A stretch of DNA of 64,000 nucleotides from Nostoc sp. LEGE 12450 (lineage in GTDB: Bacteria > Cyanobacteriota > Cyanobacteriia > Cyanobacteriales > Nostocaceae): positions 1 to 64,000 of the forward strand of contig NZ_JADEXU010000012.1 of NCBI RefSeq assembly GCF_015206895.1. The letters are read 5' to 3'. The position numbers and the translations under genes were made by a program. A model generated the notes under the pieces. That model worked only from the letters and a program-made list of their open reading frames with translations. It was not told the origin of the DNA and did not search any database. The first letter of the stretch is position 1. Each line of letters starts with the position of its first letter. Shown piece after piece: positions 1 through 7,122 of the stretch.

Positions 1-2
1 GG

Positions 3-869
3 GTAATCCTTGATGACAACGTGCTTTACTTTACTCAAATGGCGAAGCGGCAAGGTAAATCTGGTAGTCGCAGTGTCATCTTTTCCGATGACAGGGGACG
101 CTACATTAAGCCGATGTTGCCCAAAGGGAAAGCGCGACGCATTGCAGTAGATGCAACCCTCAGAGCAGCTGCTCCTTATCAAAAAGCACGCAGACAAAGG
201 CAACCAGATAGAAAAGTTATTGTAGAACAACCTGATATTCGCTCGAAACGCTTGGTACGTAAAGCCGGGGCATTGGTAGTTTTTGTGGTAGATGCTTCTG
301 GCTCAATGGCTCTGAATCGAATGCAATCGGCTAAAGGTGCAGTGATGCAATTGTTAACAGAAGCTTATCAAAACCGCGATCAAATAGCATTAATTCCTTT
401 CCGGGGAGAACAAGCAGAGGTATTATTGCCTCCAACACGTTCTATTGCCTTAGCCCGTAACCGTTTGGAAAGGTTGCCCTGTGGTGGGGGTTCGCCCTTA
501 GCGCATGGTTTAACTCAAGCTGTGCGCGTTGGTCTAAATGCCCAGATGAGTGGAGATATTGGGCAAGTTGTCCTTGTAGCAATCACCGATGGGCGGGGTA
601 ATATTCCCTTAGCGCGTTCGTTAGGTGAACAGCTAGAACCAGGAGAAAAGCCAGATATCAAAGGAGAATTATTAGAAATTGCTGCTAGAATTCGTGCTTT
701 GGGGATGCAACTATTAGTAATTGATACGGAAAGTAAATTTGTGTCTACTGGCTTTGCTAAAGAATTATCGCAAACAGCAGGCGGTAAATATTATCATTTG
801 CCAAAAGCGACAGATCAAGCTATTGCTGCTATGACCAAAGGTGCGATCGCTGATTTAAAATCTCGATAA
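3..869 (+). CDS. chlD: Magnesium-chelatase subunit D, C-terminal part (5' end outside window)
   Basis: This is the C-terminal portion of the ATPase-like D subunit of Mg-chelatase, which with ChlI and ChlH inserts Mg2+ into protoporphyrin IX in chlorophyll synthesis. The frame is open to the window edge, so the gene is truncated by the window and not by mutation; the GTG at 21 is internal. The visible part starts just before the basic region following the acidic linker, then carries the integrin-I/VWA domain. Its MIDAS motif DASGSM is at bases 291-308, with later conserved positions such as PFRGEQAE and ITDGRGN. The family is usually about 670 residues, so roughly 290 are seen here. It ends 74 bases from the end of the converging sigF. 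Confidence 0.95.
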   Translation, partial: VILDDNVLYFTQMAKRQGKSGSRSVIFSDDRGRYIKPMLPKGKARRIAVDATLRAAAPYQKARRQRQPDRKVIVEQPDIRSKRLVRKAGALVVFVVDASGSMALNRMQSAKGAVMQLLTEAYQNRDQIALIPFRGEQAEVLLPPTRSIALARNRLERLPCGGGSPLAHGLTQAVRVGLNAQMSGDIGQVVLVAITDGRGNIPLARSLGEQLEPGEKPDIKGELLEIAARIRALGMQLLVIDTESKFVSTGFAKELSQTAGGKYYHLPKATDQAIAAMTKGAIADLKSR

Positions 870-870
870 T

Positions 871-930
871 TAGTCATTAGTCATTGGTCACTTGTACTGA
901 GCGTAGTCGAAGTATTAGTCATTGGATTTT
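871..930. repeat. Short dispersed repeat between chlD and sigF
   Basis: The gap holds two TTAGTCA-type heptamers, then a TTGTACTGAGCGTAGTCG unit and another TTAGTCATTGG copy. The same TTAGTCA heptamer recurs in tandem near 13566. These look like cyanobacterial short tandem repeats, not a terminator. Confidence 0.5.
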
Positions 931-943
931 TGACTCAGAACGA

Positions 944-1729
944 CTACGATCCAGTTGGCATTACCTGTGGTTGCAAATAGCAAATCAAATCTTGGATTCC
1001 CTTTTGCAGATACCGCGTTACTGTCATTGGACTAGTACCGATGTTTTTAGCAGCATCCTTGCGAGAAAGTTCCTTCAAAAATACCATTTCAACTGCCATG
1101 CGGGGCTTTTCTTCCAGCATATTGATTGCGCCTTGGAGTTGTTGGCGTTCTTCTTCTTGTTGCAGAAGTACATGAGAACGAGGACAAGGAAGTGCTTCAC
1201 CCAAGGTTATTTGGCAATCAACATAGTTAACTGCGGTTGCATCTAAACTCAAAGGCATCCGATTTTGAGCGGCTAACTTGGTTTCTTGCCATTCTTGTAC
1301 AGATACCCGCAGATGGCTGGCAATTTCAGCATCCTTGGGCTGGCGACCTAAAGACATTGCCAAGTCCTTGCGAATCTTTTGTCCTTCATTGTATAATTCT
1401 TGCCAACGACGAGGAATTTTTAATAAAGTACTGCGATCGCGCAAAAAGTGCAGCATCTCACCGCGAATGTATGGCACAGCAAAGGAACTAAAAGCATATC
1501 CTTGGCTGGGATCGAAACGCTCAATAGCCCTAATCAAACCAAAATACCCAATTTGTTCTAAATCTTCATAAGGTTCATTACATTGATGGCTGAATTTATG
1601 AGCCATCTTCCGTACTAACCCAGTATGTAACTGTACAAGTTTATTACGAAGTTTAATAGAAGGATTCTGGTGGTACAAGTGTAATAATTCTATACCATCA
1701 GTTCGTAAAGAGGACTCACTTGTTGCCAT
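944..1729 (-). CDS. sigF: RNA polymerase sigma factor, SigF-type (group 3)
   Basis: An alternative sigma factor of the sigma-28/37-like class that directs RNA polymerase to a small regulon. In cyanobacteria SigF is linked to motility, pili and stress. Region 2 is visible as YEDLEQIGYFGLIRAIERFD followed by FSSFAVPYIRGEMLHFLRD, then region 3, and a region-4 helix-turn-helix near the C-terminus (LSRKDAAKNIGTSPMTVTRY). An ATG six bases further upstream (1735) is possible. The ATG at 1729 is preferred because AAGGA lies six bases before it, whereas the upstream ATG abuts that sequence directly. Length, about 261 residues, fits the family. It is transcribed towards chlD and away from the PIWI-RE operon. 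Confidence 0.9.
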   Translation of the reverse strand: MATSESSLRTDGIELLHLYHQNPSIKLRNKLVQLHTGLVRKMAHKFSHQCNEPYEDLEQIGYFGLIRAIERFDPSQGYAFSSFAVPYIRGEMLHFLRDRSTLLKIPRRWQELYNEGQKIRKDLAMSLGRQPKDAEIASHLRVSVQEWQETKLAAQNRMPLSLDATAVNYVDCQITLGEALPCPRSHVLLQQEEERQQLQGAINMLEEKPRMAVEMVFLKELSRKDAAKNIGTSPMTVTRYLQKGIQDLICYLQPQVMPTGS

Positions 1730-1735
1730 ATACAT

Positions 1736-2337
1736 TCCTTTGTTGTAACTCCTATTCCTGAGATAATGGAGTTGCGTATATTTTCTTCTAAGCTGTTATT
1801 ATTTTGCTTAGTCAGGGAAGAATAAGCCATCGTCGTTTCACTGAACTTATGGGGGGTCTAACTCCACAATTCAGTATTTGTACGCATGATTTTTCTAACC
1901 TCTCTGTTGCAGGTTATTTTTATTTTTTCCATAACTCTTGAGTGGCAGATAATCTTTAGCTTTTGCAACAAAAACTAGCTATTTATGCTGAAAAATGCAT
2001 CACTGGTCTAATAGCCATCTGTCATACTGAAAGCAACGTGAATCGGTACTGAATTAATCGCAAAAGAAACTGGGCAACTTTATCTTTTAGTACGCACCGT
2101 CATTAATAAAGGTCGAAAACCCAAATTGAAAGTTGGGTAGAAGAACAAAACCTAAGCTACAAAAAACAGAATTCCGACTTATTTTTATGGGGATTTGTAC
2201 TTAGTTGGCTTTTGAGGTACATTTCTATTCAATATTGGTAAGATAGAAACTTTGGAAACTTAGTGGAAACATGGAAACAGGTGATTGACATGCCAGTTTG
2301 GTGGGTGTCACACTTCTGCTAAACAGGAGGGTGAACA
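1736..2337. other. Intergenic region between sigF and the PIWI-RE operon
   Basis: About 600 bases separate the divergent sigF and PIWI-RE operon, so promoters for both should lie here. No convincing gene is seen. A 32-codon open stretch near 2040-2146 without a start (reading IGTELIAKETGQLYLLVRTV) could be a relic. A TTGACA hexamer lies at 2285-2290, but the sequence 17 bases on is a poor -10. Confidence 0.5.
2246..2278 (+). repeat. Clustered GGAAAC direct repeats upstream of the PIWI-RE operon
   Basis: GAAAC occurs at 2246-2250 and GGAAAC at 2254-2259, 2265-2270 and 2273-2278, ending 60 bases before the first start codon. The REase gene begins with a winged helix, so these could be operator half-sites for autoregulation. 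That is inference only. Confidence 0.35.
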
Positions 2338-3645
2338 ATGAAAATCACCAAACACCGACAAAAAATTCTGGATACACTTCAGCAATGGTTCAGCATCCAT
2401 AAACAAGGGCCAACTCTAGAAGAGTTGTGTCAAGAACTCGGAATGCAACCACGTCAGAAAGCAACAGTTCAGAAGTGGTTGCAAACTATGCGCGGTATAG
2501 ACGTGGAATGGGATGATCACAGCGCCCGTAGTCTTCGCCTTTTCACATCTGAACCGGAAAAACCTTCCTTACAGCTATCTGTAACTGACACTCTGCGGTA
2601 TTTAGCTACTGGTGTGGTGCAGTGGGAAAAACTTGAGCTAGAAAAGCGAAGTCAAGTACCAGAAGCCCTTCGCATTGGAATGTCCCGTATGTACTTAACT
2701 TCTTTACTACGGGGAGAACAAGCACCAGAGAACCTACCCCAATTTTTTGATTGGGCGGAAACATCAATTACTTCCTGGAAACCAGCCCAAGAGATTAAAT
2801 ATCTTTCGCCAGATGTCAGCGTTATAGAAGACGGAATAGTTTCCGATTTTGCTAGAGAATGGCAAGTTTCGGGTAATGATGTGGTGGCGCAGGTACAAGA
2901 ATCAGTACTAAAAGATGTACTGGAATACTGTCGGGGAAATCAGCTAGAAGATTCCTATCGCACTTTTCGACGACTGATTATTACTAAACCCACTCTTCAT
3001 TACTCAGAATATCGCCAACAGCTACGTTTACCCGAACTCAAACCACTGCGTGAGTTCTTGTCACGGTTAGAAATCTATGTCGATATGGATAAGTTGGCAG
3101 AAGGTAGCGTCTATCATCTGTGTCCGCGCTGCAAGTATGTGCAACGCCAACGCCCTGATGGTACATATACCTGCCGTACCCCTTGGTGTGAAAGACTTTG
3201 TGCAACCAGCAACTTTCAACCATTACCACCTATTTCTAAAGAAAAAGCAGCAGACTGGAAAGCTGTTACCCCTGGCGTGCATTTGTACGGTACGCTTCCA
3301 GGAATTTGGGAAATTCAACTTCAAGAAGAACTTGCAAAATTGGGTTTGCGCGTTACTCTCTGGCCTTTTGTCGATGAATTTGACTTACTCGTAGAGTTCC
3401 CACGCAAAGTTCGCTGGGCAATTGATTTTAAAGATTGGGCATCCGTGGATGAAGAACGTTTGCAAAAGGTGCAGTATCGGCATGATGCAACGGAAACTTT
3501 TGTAGTTTTTCCAGATGAACGCGAAGAGTATTTGCGGATAAAGGTAGTGCGCGAACAACTAGAACCTGAACTTGAAGGGGTGTGCTTGCGCTTATTTAGC
3601 GAAATCATCACCGAGGCTCAAGCAATTTTAGGGAAGAAAAAATAA
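2338..3645 (+). CDS. Winged-helix, zinc-ribbon and REase-fold protein of a PIWI-RE module
   Basis: First gene of the operon, preceded by a strong ribosome site AGGAGGG at 2325-2331. The N-terminus (residues 1-70) looks like a LexA-type winged helix, with GPTLEELCQELGM as the recognition region. Cysteines 262, 265, 279, 284 and 288 form a zinc-ribbon-like cluster. The C-terminus has a restriction-endonuclease-fold core: D349 in DEFDLLVEF and a D-x-K pair, D363 and K365, in WAIDFKDW. This matches the REase partner of pPIWI_RE islands defined by comparative genomics. It probably cleaves DNA selected by the PIWI protein. The stop overlaps the next start by one base (TAATG), indicating translational coupling. 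The fold assignment rests on motif reading and on the neighbouring helicase and PIWI genes. Confidence 0.75.
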   Translation: MKITKHRQKILDTLQQWFSIHKQGPTLEELCQELGMQPRQKATVQKWLQTMRGIDVEWDDHSARSLRLFTSEPEKPSLQLSVTDTLRYLATGVVQWEKLELEKRSQVPEALRIGMSRMYLTSLLRGEQAPENLPQFFDWAETSITSWKPAQEIKYLSPDVSVIEDGIVSDFAREWQVSGNDVVAQVQESVLKDVLEYCRGNQLEDSYRTFRRLIITKPTLHYSEYRQQLRLPELKPLREFLSRLEIYVDMDKLAEGSVYHLCPRCKYVQRQRPDGTYTCRTPWCERLCATSNFQPLPPISKEKAADWKAVTPGVHLYGTLPGIWEIQLQEELAKLGLRVTLWPFVDEFDLLVEFPRKVRWAIDFKDWASVDEERLQKVQYRHDATETFVVFPDEREEYLRIKVVREQLEPELEGVCLRLFSEIITEAQAILGKKK

Positions 3646-4013
3646 TGCGTGACACCATTAGCTGGCGCAAGGATCTGTGTAAAAAACTCCGCAACTCGGA
3701 TGAATTACAACAGCATATAGTATCTAGTTTAGTTAACGCAGATACTAAGGTACAACAGCGAGAACTTAAGCGTCTTGCCCAACTCGTTGCTGATGTGGAA
3801 TTGGGATTAACCCTACTTAAGGAAGTAGCACCAGAAGAACCTGCTACTTCTGTGGAAGCTTTGCTCAAAGGATATCGTTTTTCAGTTGAACAACTACAAA
3901 GCGATCGCAACTGGCAACTTATACAAAATGCTCGTTTCTATTTGATTAAGCGTAAAGGCAGACAATGGCTGCGAGTTCTTCAGGAATACATCAACTTACC
4001 TGAATATTATTAG
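3645..4013 (+). CDS. Small helical protein of the PIWI-RE operon, unknown function
   Basis: A 122-residue, largely helical, charged protein whose start codon overlaps the stop of the REase-like gene by one base, so it is almost certainly co-translated with it. No catalytic motif is visible. Basic runs near the C-terminus (LIKRKGRQWLRVL) could contact nucleic acid. The classical PIWI-RE island is described as three genes, so this would be a fourth component. It may instead correspond to the small Y domain named for these islands, which I cannot confirm without a profile search. It is followed by about 320 bases that appear to encode the N-terminus of the helicase in another frame. Confidence 0.65.
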   Translation: MRDTISWRKDLCKKLRNSDELQQHIVSSLVNADTKVQQRELKRLAQLVADVELGLTLLKEVAPEEPATSVEALLKGYRFSVEQLQSDRNWQLIQNARFYLIKRKGRQWLRVLQEYINLPEYY

Positions 4014-4335
4014 AATCTACAACCTTGAGGAGGCAAGGAATGTTCCTCAACCTATTCCATCCAGTACCTACCCAACTCGTTTAGAGAAGATATATCTTCC
4101 AACTTTATTAAAAACCCCACAGCATAGACAACGAAAAGTCAAATTAGCAGACGAGGGACGGTGGTATGTCAAGATTTCCCAAAAAGGTAACTCTCCAGTT
4201 GAGGTTCCTATTGATATTCCCAAGGAAGTTGCTAATATAGCTCCTTCGTCTGTAGTATCGCTTCGTCGCACACGGACTAAGCAGAATCCACAGTGTAGTG
4301 TTACCCGCGAAGAATTAATACTAGCTGCCCAAGAA
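4014..4335 (+). other. Start-less open frame contiguous with the helicase; possible frameshifted 5' end
   Basis: In frame with the helicase, codons are open from 3946 through 4335 and give about 97 plausible residues after base 4040. A strong ribosome site (GAGGAGG, 4027-4033) precedes an ATG at 4040, but that ATG is in a different frame and stops at 4084. A one-base loss or gain between 4040 and 4084 would join the ribosome site and ATG to the helicase frame. Alternatives are a rare start (ATT, CTG) or a sequencing error. Confidence 0.5.
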
Positions 4336-7122
4336 ATGGACGATAAATTGTCCCAGTTTGGGCAACAAGAAAATTATCGTAACCGCTTGGAAAATATCCT
4401 CTTCCAGCTATACGATGCTGAATCAGATAATTTCCAGCACGGTGATCAGCTAACTTTAGAGGGTCTGATCCACATTGTCGGGCTTTTAAATGTGGGCAAG
4501 TCTACCCTGTTGGAAATTCTGATTTACTTCTTCGCTAAACAGGGCGATCGCTGTGGGTTAATGGTGAATGATGTTGCTACAGCAGTGCGCCTCGCTTCTT
4601 TGTTCTGCCACAAATTAGGAATTCCTGCTGCACCAGTGTTGGGTAGTAAACGCCAAGAGCAACTGGCAAAAATCTACGAACCTATTCTCAAAAGTGAGGG
4701 TAAGGAAATTACTAAGGGAGGGATGCATCCTGCATGGCGTTGGTTTAGTCCAGTCTGCCCACTTTTAGCTCTAGTGCAATCAGTAGATAAGTGGGAATTT
4801 GGCAATGAACCTTGTCATAAGCTTTATCAGAAAGTTCCTGTAGCTGATAATGATGATTTTGATGATGAAGACTGGCAGGAAAGTGATGAAAAATACACTT
4901 GTCCCTTGTATTACAAATGTCCACGTCACCATTTAGAACACGATATTGCTACAGCTTCAGTCTGGATTTTCACCCCTGCTAGTTTCATTCATACTCGTGT
5001 ACCCCGCCAGGGATTTGAACAAGACTTGACTTTTGCTGAGGCTGTTTATCGAGAATGTAAATATCTATTTGTTGACGAAGCCGATCGCGTGCAGATTCAG
5101 TTTGATGAAGAGTTTGCCCCGGATGAAGTTTTAGTCGATGGTTCTAGAAACTCATTTTTAAATAAACTCGGACTTAACCAGTCCACGATTTACAATTCCG
5201 ATCGCAGTGATATGGCAGGCGATCGCTTTGTTGCTTGGACAAGCGCACATTACCATACCCAAAATGCTACTAACCGCATCTATCACCTACTCCTCACCCA
5301 CTCTAAACTGGTTGCGTGGTTGGGGCCACTTCCCTTTACAGGTCGTTCTCTATTTGCTCGGATTATCCGTGACTTGGTTGATCCACCTGAGATTTCTGTC
5401 TCAGCGAAACCGAAATTAACTCGCCAACAAATCATGGAAGAACGGCGTAAACGCATCATTGAAGCAGACTTGGCTCCCACAGAGCAACGTCGCCGCCGCA
5501 AACAAATGATGGATCAACTAGATGGATTTTTACAACATCCGCTCAATCCCCGTCGTGGTGGTGAACTTTCAGGTTTGGCGCTGACAATACTAACTGCGGA
5601 AGATGACCGTCAAGCCTTAGCTGAAATTGCTCCTTGGTGCAAAAGATGGATAGAAATCCATAATCTTTCCCTACCAGATGAGACTCAATTTGAGGAACTA
5701 ACCCGAAATCTCCAGTTTGCGATTTTAGTCACCATACTCGATAATCGGCTGGGTTTTATAGTTGATAATCTGAGCGACCTTGGTCGGGTAATTAACTTAC
5801 ACGACTCAAGCCAAGACCTTTTACATCGTCCACCGGATGACTTCCTCCCAGTTTTACCAGAATCGCCAGTGGGAAATATTCTAGGTTTTTTGTATAAGCA
5901 AGAACGTAGTGCTAAAAAAGCTGGCAAGTTGGACTATTTCCGTTATGTGGGTGTAGGTCGTGCGTTACTGTTAAATTTCCCAAAACTGTTTGCAGTTGAC
6001 GATTGGGAGGGCCCACATACTGTTCTGATATCAGGTACTAGCTACGCTCCGGGTTCGCCTGCCTATCACATTAATATAAAACCCACTATATTGTTGCAAT
6101 CTAGAACTGGTGAGGCAGGTATAGCTGAGAGTCAATTTTTCTTTAGTCCCAAACAGAATCCGCAAGCAAACTACATTGCTTTATCAGGATTACCACCTGC
6201 AAGACGCAAACTTGCTGCTAAAGAAATGGTCGAGGCTATGTGCTACTCGGTAAGAGGTGCAGAGAGTTTTCTAGATGGGGTATTTCAGGATTTAGCACAG
6301 CGAAAACAACAGCAACGTGAATGGTGGAGCGATCGCGATCGCATCTTGATTGTCGTGGGTAGTTACGATGAATCGGAATGGGTAGCGTCTATCTTACAAT
6401 CGCGCTACCGTTTCGACGTAAATATCAACGATGACGGTATTGCCACCCTCCGCCGTGACAATGCTCCTACTCATCTTCATGGGATTCTGCGAAGCGAAAT
6501 CAGGAATTTACAACATTTACCTACCCAAATTGTAGTTGCTCCTTTGATGGCTTTAGAGCGGGGTCACAACATCTTGAATGCTCAAGGTAAAGCTGCATTT
6601 GGTGCAGTGCTGTTCCTCAACAGACCTATGCCAGTACCTGATAACTGGCAATCTACTGTTCAGCAACTCAACGCTTGGGCGCTGAAACACGAAAAAGACT
6701 CCACACTTTATGAAGAAGCTCAATCAATATCGATGAACCTAACCCTGACTCAGGTTGCAGATATCTTCTACCAGAATGCTGTGGCCGAAATGGTCAATCT
6801 GAACTACACAGCATGGGCTTTCAAGCAATTAACACAAGACGAGCGATCGGTACTTTGCTGGACTCAGTTAGTGAGTATCTGGCAAATTATTGGGCGTTTG
6901 GTGCGTGGTGGAGTACCAGCAGTAGTCCATTTTATAGATGTGAAATTTGCCCCAAATTCAGCCATTGGCGAACAAGACAGTGAAAGTACTTCACTTTTGG
7001 TTGCCACCATCAAGGTGCTGGAACCCTATGTAGAAGGTGAGGATGTGCTGGCGCGATCGCTCTATGGAGCTTTTTTGAATGCGTTGAAACAAATGAGAGA
7101 AAGAAACTTAAACTATGACTAA
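4336..7122 (+). CDS. DinG-like SF2 helicase of a PIWI-RE module
   Basis: A 928-residue helicase-like protein from this ATG. Residues 49-57 (GLLNVGKST) form the phosphate-binding loop, D247-E248-A249-D250 is the Walker B/DEAH-like box, and WQIIGRLVR near the C-terminus is motif VI. Cysteines in SPVCPL, NEPCHK, YTCPLYYKC lie between motifs I and II, where XPD/DinG helicases bind a 4Fe-4S cluster. The same frame stays open upstream to about 3946, and residues such as STYPTRLEKIYLPTLLKT look protein-coding. No ATG, GTG or TTG occurs there, so the real N-terminus may be near 4040 via a frameshift or an unusual start. The stop overlaps the PIWI gene by 8 bases. It is the expected helicase partner of PIWI-RE proteins, likely for strand separation during target search. 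Confidence 0.8.
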   Translation: MDDKLSQFGQQENYRNRLENILFQLYDAESDNFQHGDQLTLEGLIHIVGLLNVGKSTLLEILIYFFAKQGDRCGLMVNDVATAVRLASLFCHKLGIPAAPVLGSKRQEQLAKIYEPILKSEGKEITKGGMHPAWRWFSPVCPLLALVQSVDKWEFGNEPCHKLYQKVPVADNDDFDDEDWQESDEKYTCPLYYKCPRHHLEHDIATASVWIFTPASFIHTRVPRQGFEQDLTFAEAVYRECKYLFVDEADRVQIQFDEEFAPDEVLVDGSRNSFLNKLGLNQSTIYNSDRSDMAGDRFVAWTSAHYHTQNATNRIYHLLLTHSKLVAWLGPLPFTGRSLFARIIRDLVDPPEISVSAKPKLTRQQIMEERRKRIIEADLAPTEQRRRRKQMMDQLDGFLQHPLNPRRGGELSGLALTILTAEDDRQALAEIAPWCKRWIEIHNLSLPDETQFEELTRNLQFAILVTILDNRLGFIVDNLSDLGRVINLHDSSQDLLHRPPDDFLPVLPESPVGNILGFLYKQERSAKKAGKLDYFRYVGVGRALLLNFPKLFAVDDWEGPHTVLISGTSYAPGSPAYHINIKPTILLQSRTGEAGIAESQFFFSPKQNPQANYIALSGLPPARRKLAAKEMVEAMCYSVRGAESFLDGVFQDLAQRKQQQREWWSDRDRILIVVGSYDESEWVASILQSRYRFDVNINDDGIATLRRDNAPTHLHGILRSEIRNLQHLPTQIVVAPLMALERGHNILNAQGKAAFGAVLFLNRPMPVPDNWQSTVQQLNAWALKHEKDSTLYEEAQSISMNLTLTQVADIFYQNAVAEMVNLNYTAWAFKQLTQDERSVLCWTQLVSIWQIIGRLVRGGVPAVVHFIDVKFAPNSAIGEQDSESTSLLVATIKVLEPYVEGEDVLARSLYGAFLNALKQMRERNLNYD

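Noticed and set aside
884-1571. Several plus-strand frames opposite sigF
   Set aside because: The minus-strand sigma factor is unambiguous, and these frames lack ribosome sites and protein-like composition.
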